This document shows positions 7,718-13,684 of a stretch of 13,684 bases of DNA, piece by piece. The position numbers were made by a program, and so were the translations under genes. Source of the stretch: an uncultured Lachnospiraceae bacterium (GTDB lineage: Bacteria > Bacillota_A > Clostridia > Lachnospirales > Lachnospiraceae); contig CAJUGZ010000098.1 in NCBI GenBank assembly GCA_910585855.1, positions 1 to 13,684 on the forward strand. The letters are read 5' to 3'. Below the pieces are notes generated by a model. It did not search any database. It was not told the DNA's origin and saw nothing but the letters and a program-made list of their open reading frames with translations. The number at the start of each line of letters is the position of its first letter. Positions within the stretch are counted from its first letter, which is position 1.

Positions 7718-7930
7718 TTATGTGTTAATTTCAAAATAAGGACACTTTGCATTTTTTGTATTCCATATTTCTCTTGGTATTCCATTTATATTAGGATATG
7801 CATTGCAACTATGAGGACCATTTTTTTCATATCCTTTACGTTTTTTACATCTATGACAAATCGTATAAAGATTTAGATGATACCAATCCACTACTTCTCC
7901 TGAAATTTTCTTTCCATTAATAATATTCAT
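7718..7930 (-). CDS. Small four-cysteine protein, function unknown
   Basis: This 70-residue protein has cysteines at 25, 28, 42 and 63, with CHRC at 25-28 and a NAKCPYF end segment. The pattern CxxC-x13-C-x20-C suggests a metal-binding (zinc) fold. The stretch CNAYPNINGIPREIW resembles short, uncharacterised bacterial proteins with a C.AFP.GIP.EI signature; that comparison is from memory. The start is set at ATG 7930 because AAAGG lies 8 nt upstream; an in-frame TTG at 7936 would be only 2 nt from it. The gene is alone on the minus strand, with its own terminator at 7633-7671. An inverted repeat (CTGATATA, 7965-7972 / TATATCAG, 7986-7993) lies upstream and could be an operator. No signal peptide or membrane segment is visible. 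The presence of a ribosome site and terminator supports a real gene. Confidence 0.7.
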   Translation of the reverse strand: MNIINGKKISGEVVDWYHLNLYTICHRCKKRKGYEKNGPHSCNAYPNINGIPREIWNTKNAKCPYFEINT

Positions 7931-7964
7931 ATACAATACCTTTCATCTTTTTCCAAAATATCCT

Positions 7965-7993
7965 CTGATATAGAAAAAATTAGCATATATCAG
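7965..7993. promoter_or_regulatory. 8-bp inverted repeat upstream of the small cysteine protein gene
   Basis: CTGATATA at 7965-7972 and TATATCAG at 7986-7993 are perfect inverted arms with a 13-nt centre. They lie 35 to 63 nt upstream of the ATG. This could bind a dimeric regulator. No convincing -35/-10 pair was found next to it, so the role is uncertain. Confidence 0.3.
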
Positions 7994-8051
7994 GATACAA
8001 AATAAACTCTTAGAAAAGTCTAAATGTTATCCTTTTTTTCTTTCGAAGTCA

Positions 8052-8391
8052 AGAAACAGCCAGATGCGGAAACCGTAGGCAGCCTGCAGTGACTTTGGAA
8101 AAAAGTTAGAAGTTCTTGACTTCTGCTTAAAAACCTAAGATTTTTTGCATATCCTGCTTCCATGCAGGGTATGCAAAAAAAGGGGCGTGTTTAGCCCATA
8201 TATGTATCGAGAAAATACTGCCTTATGGCTAATAAAATCTTTTGATACGCCAGTCCCATTTTGGCTACCATATGGGCGAATTGCGCCCCGGTCTGTCCGG
8301 TTGGATGCAACCACGATGCAGAAGTCTTAGAACTTCTTACTTTTTGGAAAGCGGAACAGCAGGCTGCCTACGGTTTCCACATCTGGCGTCC
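8052..8391 (+). repeat. Long nested palindromic repeat, complete copy (copy 2)
   Basis: About 340 nt of non-coding sequence. The outer arms 8060-8087 and 8359-8386 match at 27 of 28 positions, and the one mismatch is a G-U pair in minus-strand RNA. A second arm pair (about 8100-8127 with 8318-8346) continues the stem with small gaps; each side also folds on itself (AGAAGT...ACTTCT at 8109-8125 and 8320-8337). The interior has a 17-bp hairpin (8141-8157 / 8164-8180), GGGC...GCCC (8183-8197) and GGGCG...CGCCC (8274-8288). The left end is AAACAGCCAGA (8054-8064) and the right end TCTGGCGTCC (8382-8391). A second, inverted copy of the interior and right arm is at 13440-13684. It lies between the small cysteine gene and queA. 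Confidence 0.85.
8141..8180. repeat. Central near-perfect 17-bp hairpin of the long repeat
   Basis: TTTTTTGCATATCCTGC at 8141-8157 pairs with GCAGGGTATGCAAAAAA at 8164-8180 around the loop TTCCAT, with a single G-T wobble. Both strands read T-run, stem, A-run, which is the reverse of an intrinsic terminator. The same hairpin starts at the edge of the other copy at 13670-13684. Confidence 0.8.
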
Positions 8392-8489
8392 CCCCATCTG
8401 AAACCTCTTTCATCCTTTATCACAATATACCAAGTTTCAAAAACCTAATACAGTCACTTTCTTTTTTATGACAAATGTAACATTTTGTG

Positions 8490-9515
8490 TCAAATTATAA
8501 ACATCGCATCCCCAAAAGAGAAAAAACGATATCGCTCTTTTACAGCAATTTGATAAGCCTCCATAACATATTCCCGCCCTGCCAAAGCAGAAACCAACAT
8601 CAATAAAGTAGATTCCGGCAGATGAAAGTTGGTAATTAACCCATCTATACAACGAAATGTATACCCCGGATAGATAAAAATATCCGTCCAGCCCGAACAC
8701 CCTTTTAATATCCCATTCGAATCAGCCGCTGCCTCCAATGTCCGGCAGCTAGTCGTTCCAACTGCAATAATCCTCCCCCCATTTTGTTTTACCCGATTAA
8801 TCTTTTCTGCCTCCGCTTCCTCTATACAGTAGTACTCAGAATGCATATGGTGTTCCAATATATTTTCTGTCTTAACCGGTCGAAATGTTCCAAGCCCCAC
8901 ATGAAGTGTTACTTTAGCTATCTCCACTCCCTTCTCTTTAATCTGCTCCAACAGTTCCTGTGTAAAATGCAGTCCCGCCGTAGGAGCTGCTGCCGATCCA
9001 TCATATTTGGCATACACGGTCTGGTAACGATTTTTATCCTGAAGCGGATGTGTAATATAAGGCGGCAGCGGCATCTGTCCAAGCTGATCCAACACCTCTT
9101 CAAAAATTCCATCATAAAAAAACCGAATCAACCGATTTCCTTCCTCTACAATATCTACTACTTCTCCGATAAGACACCCATTTCCAAATAAAATCCTTGT
9201 TCCGATCTTTGCTTTTTTTCCTGGCTTTACCAATGTTTCCCAGATATCTTTTTCCCGTCTTTTTAAAAGAAGCACCTCTATTCCGGCATTCGTTCCCTCT
9301 TTCCGCCCTAAGAGCCTTGCCGGAATTACCTTTGTATTATTGATAACCAGACAATCTTTCGGCTGAAGATACTCGATTATATCTCGAAAAGTTCGATGCT
9401 CCACTCCCTTCTTTGCCCGATCCAGTACCATCAGGCGGGAAGCGGAGCGATCCTCTAAAGGATCTTGTGCAATCAATTCCTCCGGTAAGTAATAATAAAA
9501 ATCTTTTTTTTCCAT
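8490..9515 (-). CDS. queA: S-adenosylmethionine:tRNA ribosyltransferase-isomerase
   Basis: QueA transfers and isomerises the ribosyl part of SAM onto 7-aminomethyl-7-deazaguanine at wobble position 34 of tRNAs with GUN anticodons. The product is epoxyqueuosine, the step before queuosine. The 341-residue length is normal. Family motifs are complete: NNTKVIPARLLG (59-70), KYDGSAAAPTAGLHF (170-184), TLHVGLGTFRPV (203-214), VGTTSCRTLE (252-261), ITNFHLPESTLLMLVSA (294-310) and FSFGDAMFI (332-340). The ATG start has GGAG about 7 nt upstream, and the gene begins 12 nt after the pheT stop, so it is the third gene of the pheS operon. Neither tgt nor other queuosine genes are in the window. No clear terminator follows the stop; the long repeat begins 99 nt downstream. 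Confidence 0.96.
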   Translation of the reverse strand: MEKKDFYYYLPEELIAQDPLEDRSASRLMVLDRAKKGVEHRTFRDIIEYLQPKDCLVINNTKVIPARLLGRKEGTNAGIEVLLLKRREKDIWETLVKPGKKAKIGTRILFGNGCLIGEVVDIVEEGNRLIRFFYDGIFEEVLDQLGQMPLPPYITHPLQDKNRYQTVYAKYDGSAAAPTAGLHFTQELLEQIKEKGVEIAKVTLHVGLGTFRPVKTENILEHHMHSEYYCIEEAEAEKINRVKQNGGRIIAVGTTSCRTLEAAADSNGILKGCSGWTDIFIYPGYTFRCIDGLITNFHLPESTLLMLVSALAGREYVMEAYQIAVKERYRFFSFGDAMFII

Positions 9516-9527
9516 CTTTTTTCTCCA

Positions 9528-11948
9528 TTACTGCCGAAGTTCAATTCCAATTCCCTTTAATGCCTTTATAATCCGTTCCATTGCCTCATTGACCTCTTTA
9601 TCTTCTAACGTTTTATCATTTGCCCGAAATACAATCGAATAAGCCACTGACTTAAACCCTGCCATAATCTGGCTTCCTTCATAGATATCAAATAAAGCAT
9701 AACTCTCTAAATACTGTCCACCTTTTGCCTCAATCACTTCCTCTATCTGACCAACCAAAATTCCTTTCGGCACTACCATACTGATATCTCGCATAACAGC
9801 CGGATACTTTGCAATGCCTGTATATCTGCGCTCAAATGTTGCCAGAGGCAAAACAGACGGCATATCCAAAACTGCCAAATAAGTTCTCTCTCCAATTTCA
9901 TACTGATCCGCCACTTGAGGATGTACTTCTCCGATATAGCCAATTACCGTTTTCTTATAACAAATCTCTGCCTGCCGTCCCGGATGTAAAAATGGCTTTT
10001 TTTCTTCTGGATGATAGCTGATTTTCTGCGTAATTCCAATTTTCTCCAAAAACTCTTCTACTACTCCCTTCATTGTATAAAAATCACCATCTCCATACAT
10101 CCCTAAAGTAAACTGCATCCTCTCTTCCGGCAGTTCCTCTAACGGCAATTTTTTTGGAAGATAAATATTTCCTAATTCATATAATTTTGCCGTTTTATTT
10201 CTTCTATTATAATTAGTAGATAAAGAACTCAGCATACCATTTAAAGAAGTAGTACGCATAATACTAAAATCTTCTCCTAAAGGATTCATAATCGTAATTG
10301 CCTGCCGCAGTATCGAATCCTGTGGAATCAACAATTTATCATAGACTTTCGGACTTTCAAAAGAATAGGTCATTGCCTGAGAAAATCCACAATATTCTGC
10401 AATATCTCTTGCAATTTCCTCTATCCGAAGCTTAAACGAAAGTTTTCCAGTTGTCGCCTCTCCAGTCGGAAGCGTAGTCGGAATCTTATCATAACCATAA
10501 AAACGAGCCACTTCTTCTGCCAAATCCGCCATACACTCCAAATCCTGCCGAAATGTAGGCACAATCACTTCCTCTGTATCAGCATTATACTCCAACTCTA
10601 ATTTTGCAAAAATTTCTAACATCTCTTGTTTTGCAATACAAGTTCCCAGCAACTGATTGATTCGATCTGCTTCCAATACAATCCGCTTTGGCTTACGAGG
10701 ATTTTCATATTGATCGATTATTCCGCCCACTACTTCTCCGGCTCCCAATTCCTCAATTAACTGACAAGCCCGATTGATTGCCTGTTCCGCCTGATTTGGA
10801 TCTAACCCCTTTTCAAATTTTCCGGAAGCTTCTGTCCGCAGCCCCAGTTTTTTTGCCGATAAACGAATATTTGTGCCGTCAAAGCAGGCAGCTTCAAACA
10901 GCATATCTGTTACCTCATCCGTAATCTTAGAATTTTCACCACCCATAATTCCGGCTATTCCAACTGCCTTTACTCCATCACGAATCATTAAAATCGAAGG
11001 ATCTAATTTTCTTATCTGCCCGTCTAAAGTCTGAAACTCTTCTCCCTCTTCTGCACGGCTGACCACAATTTTCTTCCCTTCCAAAGTAGCCATATCATAA
11101 GCGTGCATTGGCTGACCATACTCTTCCATTACATAATTTGTAATATCTACAATATTATTAATCGGACGAATTCCACAAGCAGCAAGACGTCTTTGCATCC
11201 ACTCTGGAGAAGGAGCTAACTTAATATTTTTTACCATTCTAGCACAATAACGAGGACACAGATCTGAATCTGCTACTTCCACTGAAATAAAATCATGAAT
11301 ATCCTCTTTATTTCCGGTAGAAACTACAACCGGTGGTACAAACTTCTGATGAAAAGTCGCTGCTGCCTCTCTAGCAATCCCCAATACACTATAACAATCC
11401 ACCCGATTCGAAGTAATCTCATACTCAAATACCGCATCATGAAGCCCTAATACTTCCACTACATCACTTCCGACTACAGCATCGTCCTTTAAAATATAAA
11501 TTCCATCCTCCGGTGCATCCAAATACATCTCTTTTGAAGCCCCCAATTCTTCAATCGAACACATCATACCAAAGGATTCCACTCCTCTTAACTTTCCCTT
11601 TTTAATCTTAATACCATCCTCCGGCAGCGGCGATCCATCATGCCCTCCTGCCACTTTTCCACCGTCTAACACCACCGGAACTTTCTGTCCCTCTTTTACA
11701 TTTGGCGCACCTGTTACAATCTGAATCGTTTCTTTTCCGATATTTACCTGACAAACTACCAATTTATCTGCATTTGGATGTTTTTCAATCTTTTCAATCT
11801 GTCCAACCACAATTTTATCTAAATTTTTATCAAATTTTACAAAACCCTCTACCTTTGTCCCCGACAAAGTCATCGCATCGGTATAGTCTTGTTCTGTTAC
11901 CTGAAGTCCCGGTACATATGCCTTAATCCATGATAATGGCGTATTCAT
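9528..11948 (-). CDS. pheT: Phenylalanyl-tRNA synthetase beta subunit
   Basis: PheT pairs with PheS in an alpha2-beta2 cytoplasmic enzyme that charges tRNA-Phe; the beta subunit binds tRNA and edits mischarged Tyr-tRNA. At 806 residues it is full length. Domains in order are an EMAP/OB-fold tRNA-binding domain at about 45-160 (VVGQIEKIEKHPNADKLVV), B3/B4 editing region at about 205-400 (GIRPINNIVDITNYVMEEYG), B5 region at about 420-490, a catalytic-like core (TYSFESP, NPLGEDFSIMRTTSLNGML), and a C-terminal ferredoxin-fold anticodon-binding domain from about 712 (YPAVMRDISMVV). The ATG has GGAGG about 10 nt upstream. It starts 24 nt after pheS and ends 12 nt before queA, so all three genes are one operon. 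Confidence 0.97.
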   Translation of the reverse strand: MNTPLSWIKAYVPGLQVTEQDYTDAMTLSGTKVEGFVKFDKNLDKIVVGQIEKIEKHPNADKLVVCQVNIGKETIQIVTGAPNVKEGQKVPVVLDGGKVAGGHDGSPLPEDGIKIKKGKLRGVESFGMMCSIEELGASKEMYLDAPEDGIYILKDDAVVGSDVVEVLGLHDAVFEYEITSNRVDCYSVLGIAREAAATFHQKFVPPVVVSTGNKEDIHDFISVEVADSDLCPRYCARMVKNIKLAPSPEWMQRRLAACGIRPINNIVDITNYVMEEYGQPMHAYDMATLEGKKIVVSRAEEGEEFQTLDGQIRKLDPSILMIRDGVKAVGIAGIMGGENSKITDEVTDMLFEAACFDGTNIRLSAKKLGLRTEASGKFEKGLDPNQAEQAINRACQLIEELGAGEVVGGIIDQYENPRKPKRIVLEADRINQLLGTCIAKQEMLEIFAKLELEYNADTEEVIVPTFRQDLECMADLAEEVARFYGYDKIPTTLPTGEATTGKLSFKLRIEEIARDIAEYCGFSQAMTYSFESPKVYDKLLIPQDSILRQAITIMNPLGEDFSIMRTTSLNGMLSSLSTNYNRRNKTAKLYELGNIYLPKKLPLEELPEERMQFTLGMYGDGDFYTMKGVVEEFLEKIGITQKISYHPEEKKPFLHPGRQAEICYKKTVIGYIGEVHPQVADQYEIGERTYLAVLDMPSVLPLATFERRYTGIAKYPAVMRDISMVVPKGILVGQIEEVIEAKGGQYLESYALFDIYEGSQIMAGFKSVAYSIVFRANDKTLEDKEVNEAMERIIKALKGIGIELRQ

Positions 11949-11972
11949 CTTTTCCTGCCTCCTTTTTCTTTA

Positions 11973-12992
11973 TTAAAACTGCTTTAAAAACCGCATATCA
12001 TTCTCATACAATAACCGCATATCGTCAATTTCATATTTTAACAATGCGATTCTCTCTAATCCTACACCAAAAGCAAATCCGCTATACTCTTTTGGATCAA
12101 TTCCGCTCATCTCCAATACATGAGGATGCACCATTCCGCAGCCTAAAATTTCAATCCATCCAGACCCCTTACACATCCGACATCCCTTTCCGCCGCATTT
12201 AAAACAGGTCACATCTACCTCTGCACTTGGTTCTGTAAATGGAAAATGATGCGGACGAAACTTTACTTTTGTCTGCGGTCCAAACAACTCCTTTGCAAAC
12301 TCTGCCAGTGTTCCCTTTAAATCTGCAAATGTAATTTCCTTATCAATCACAAGCCCTTCAATTTGATGAAAAGAAGGAGAATGGGTTGCATCTACTTCAT
12401 CCGAGCGAAATACACGTCCCGGTGCAATCATACGAATCGGCAGTTTTCCCTTTTCCATCTCCCGCACCTGAACCGGAGAAGTCTGTGTACGCAAAAGAAT
12501 CTTATTATTGATATAAAATGTATCCTGTTCATCCTTAGCCGGATGATTTGCCGGAATATTTAAAGCCTCAAAATTATAATAATCATATTCAATATCCGGT
12601 CCTTCCACTACTTCATATCCCATACCGATAAAAATTCGTTCTACTTCTTCTAGTGCAATCGTATTCGGATGACGATGCCCTACATTATTTTTCTTGGCAG
12701 GCAAAGTCACATCAATTACTTCATTCTTTAACTGTTCCTCCCGAATTGCCAAAGCAAGGCGAGTCTTACTCTCCTCTAATTTCTCCTCAATCGTTTTTCT
12801 TACATCATTGACAAGCTGCCCAAACTTCGGCCGCTCCTCATTTGACAATTCCTTCATACTTTTTAATAATACCGTTAATTCTCCTTTTTTCCCAAGATAA
12901 GCAACTCGAATCTCATTTAACTTATCCAATGCCTGTGAAGCCTCAATCTGCTTTAATGCTTCCTCTTTTAATTCCTTCAATTTCTTTTCCAT
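11973..12992 (-). CDS. pheS: Phenylalanyl-tRNA synthetase alpha subunit
   Basis: PheS holds the class II active site that activates phenylalanine and charges tRNA-Phe. It has 339 residues. An N-terminal coiled coil (about 1-90) precedes the core: GHRHPNTIALEEVERIF (105-121), motif 2 at about 187-210 (MIAPGRVFRSDEVDATHSPS), HHFPFTEPSAEVD (248-260), and motif 3 at about 305-318 (GFAFGVGLERIALL). A four-cysteine insertion (C263, C266, C271, C274) is typical of many bacterial PheS proteins and may bind zinc. The ATG has GGAGG 7 nt upstream. The gene is first in pheS-pheT-queA and lies behind a T-box leader, so its expression should rise when uncharged tRNA-Phe accumulates. Confidence 0.97.
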   Translation of the reverse strand: MEKKLKELKEEALKQIEASQALDKLNEIRVAYLGKKGELTVLLKSMKELSNEERPKFGQLVNDVRKTIEEKLEESKTRLALAIREEQLKNEVIDVTLPAKKNNVGHRHPNTIALEEVERIFIGMGYEVVEGPDIEYDYYNFEALNIPANHPAKDEQDTFYINNKILLRTQTSPVQVREMEKGKLPIRMIAPGRVFRSDEVDATHSPSFHQIEGLVIDKEITFADLKGTLAEFAKELFGPQTKVKFRPHHFPFTEPSAEVDVTCFKCGGKGCRMCKGSGWIEILGCGMVHPHVLEMSGIDPKEYSGFAFGVGLERIALLKYEIDDMRLLYENDMRFLKQF

Positions 12993-13053
12993 TCTTTCCT
13001 CCGTTCCGTTGTCAAAACAACAATTTAAAAAGACTTTGCATCGACATATGCAT

Positions 13054-13086
13054 AAAAAAATCCGCCCCTAATCAAAGGGACGGGAA
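13054..13086 (-). terminator. Leader terminator of the pheS T-box
   Basis: On the minus strand CCGTCCC (13077-13083) pairs with GGGGCGG (13062-13068), giving 7 bp with one G-T pair around TTTGATTA, followed by seven T. The 5' arm overlaps the antiterminator CCCT, so the two structures exclude each other, as expected for a T-box switch. Confidence 0.85.
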
Positions 13087-13340
13087 TCTTTTCTCGTGGT
13101 ACCACCCTAATTCCTATTGCAAAAACAATAAGCTCTTAGTTATCCTGTATAACGTACAGTTACGTCATTTCCTACTCCATATAAAGTCCTTTTCCAAAAA
13201 TAACTTCTTTCTGTTTCAAAAATGCAGCTCCGGCGGGAAATTCAATATCAAACTTAAACCCAAGACAGCTTTCAGCCGATGACTATCTCTCTCTGTGGAA
13301 AATCAGATACCTACTTACGCCTTCTTCGCTTTTTCTTTTA
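13054..13340 (-). ncRNA. T-box riboswitch leader, tRNA-Phe specific (predicted)
   Basis: A T-box leader senses uncharged tRNA: the anticodon pairs with a specifier codon in Stem I and the free acceptor end with the antiterminator bulge, allowing read-through. The minus strand shows the T-box sequence AGGGTGGTACCACG at 13095-13108. Its antiterminator forms from AGGG, a TGGTACC bulge and ACG pairing with CGT and CCCT at 13076-13082. The bulge bases TGGT match the ACCA end of a tRNA with discriminator A, as in tRNA-Phe. A Stem I-like region (about 13220-13320) contains AGAGAG and a GAATTTCCC stretch where TTC (13237-13239) or the overlapping TTT would be a Phe specifier. The position upstream of pheS agrees. 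The Stem I limits and specifier are less certain than the T-box. Confidence 0.88.
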
Positions 13341-13371
13341 TTCTATAACAAATTTTACAAAACTGTTTCTT

Positions 13372-13400
13372 ATTTTAAATACTTCGCCAAAATCTGTCAA
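13372..13400 (-). promoter_or_regulatory. Predicted sigma-A promoter of pheS-pheT-queA
   Basis: On the minus strand TTGACA (13395-13400), a 17-nt spacer and TAAAAT (13372-13377) make a near-consensus promoter. The start would be near 13365, giving a leader of about 370 nt that contains the T-box. The promoter lies only 40 nt inside the edge of the repeat at 13440-13684. Confidence 0.85.
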
Positions 13401-13439
13401 GTACTTTTTTGATTTTTCCATAATAAATTTATAAGAGGG

Positions 13440-13684
13440 GGACGCCAGAGGACGCCAGATTCGAAAACGGTGGGCAGCCTGCTGTTCCGGTTTCCAAAAA
13501 GCAAGAAGTTCTAAGACTTCTGCCTTTTCTTTGCTCCAGCCGAACAGACCGGGGCGCAATTCGCCCTCATAACAACCAAAACGAAACAGATGTAAGAAAA
13601 AATTTTCCCAACCATAAGACAACCTCTTCCCTATTATCCGGGCTAAACACGCCCCTTTTTTTTCACACCCTGCATAGAAGCAGG
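13440..13684 (-). repeat. Long palindromic repeat, copy 3, cut by the window end
   Basis: Read on the minus strand, this matches the interior and right arm of the repeat at 8052-8391. Shared blocks are the central hairpin half (13670-13684), GGGGCGTGTTTAGCCC (13640-13655), GGGCGAATTGCGCCCCGGTC (13547-13566), the AGAAGT...ACTTCT hairpin, the GAACAGCAGGCTGCC block, and the TCTGGCGTCC end, here present twice in tandem (13440-13449 and 13450-13459). The bases between the hairpins are poorly conserved. The left arm should lie beyond position 13684. A 94-codon frame through this copy is not considered a gene. Confidence 0.85.

Noticed and set aside
8141..8180. Hairpin as a bidirectional terminator
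   Set aside because: The T-run precedes and the A-run follows the stem on both strands, which is the reverse of an intrinsic terminator.
8145..8448. Two overlapping plus-strand frames of 61 and 68 codons
   Set aside because: Both lie in the long repeat, have no ribosome binding site, and are in different frames from the peptide-like frame of copy 3.
8463..8490. Hairpin TGACA-AATG / CATT-TTG-TGTCA as queA terminator
   Set aside because: The stem is AT-rich with a 3-nt bulge and is followed on the minus strand by A residues, not T residues.
13338..13622. 94-codon minus-strand reading frame
   Set aside because: It runs through the repeat copy and the pheS promoter, and the equivalent frame in the copy at 8052-8391 is shifted by an indel. 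It is better explained as repeat DNA.
1..13684. CRISPR array, insertion sequence or retron
   Set aside because: The repeats are few, long, unevenly spaced and in both orientations. No cas, transposase, integrase or reverse transcriptase gene is present. The inverted arms alone do not justify a retron call.

Overview
The window looks like chromosomal DNA of a low-GC Gram-positive anaerobe, most likely a Lachnospiraceae-type clostridium. The reasons are the AT-rich codon use, strong GGAG-type ribosome binding sites, a T-box leader in front of pheS, and a large surface protein that combines InlB-type repeats, a TGSAV motif and long coiled coils. The family assignment is an inference from style and was not checked by a search.

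Layout. Positions 1-280 hold the end of an interspersed repeat and a well-formed promoter. Positions 281-2725 are a plus-strand tyrA-aroA pair for aromatic amino acid synthesis (prephenate dehydrogenase with an ACT domain, and EPSP synthase). Positions 2786-2887 are a palindromic repeat element between convergent genes. Positions 2918-7141 (minus) encode a 1407-residue membrane-anchored surface protein with four InlB-like repeats and a very long repetitive helical stalk. Positions 7142-7717 are non-coding and hold a second palindromic element, a candidate promoter and a terminator. Positions 7718-7930 (minus) encode a 70-residue four-cysteine protein. Positions 7931-8489 are dominated by a nested palindromic repeat of about 340 nt. 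Positions 8490-12992 (minus) are pheS-pheT-queA: both subunits of phenylalanyl-tRNA synthetase, then a queuosine tRNA-modification enzyme. A Phe T-box leader (about 13054-13340) and a consensus promoter (13372-13400) drive them. Positions 13438-13684 are another copy of the long repeat, cut by the window end.

How the genes relate. tyrA and aroA feed Tyr and chorismate synthesis, and pheS-pheT charge tRNA-Phe under control of uncharged tRNA-Phe through the T-box. These are ordinary housekeeping units. The surface protein and the small cysteine protein look like accessory insertions between them.

The most unusual signal is not a gene. Five intergenic elements (1-89, 2786-2887, 7211-7373, 8052-8391, 13440-13684) share an architecture: a left end resembling ACAGCCAGA, long palindromic arms, and a right end reading about TCTGGCGTCC. 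The arms differ between elements but match within an element, and at least one position shows paired change. This fits a family of structured or mobile intergenic elements. I do not recognise it as a named family, and no transposase is encoded in the window.
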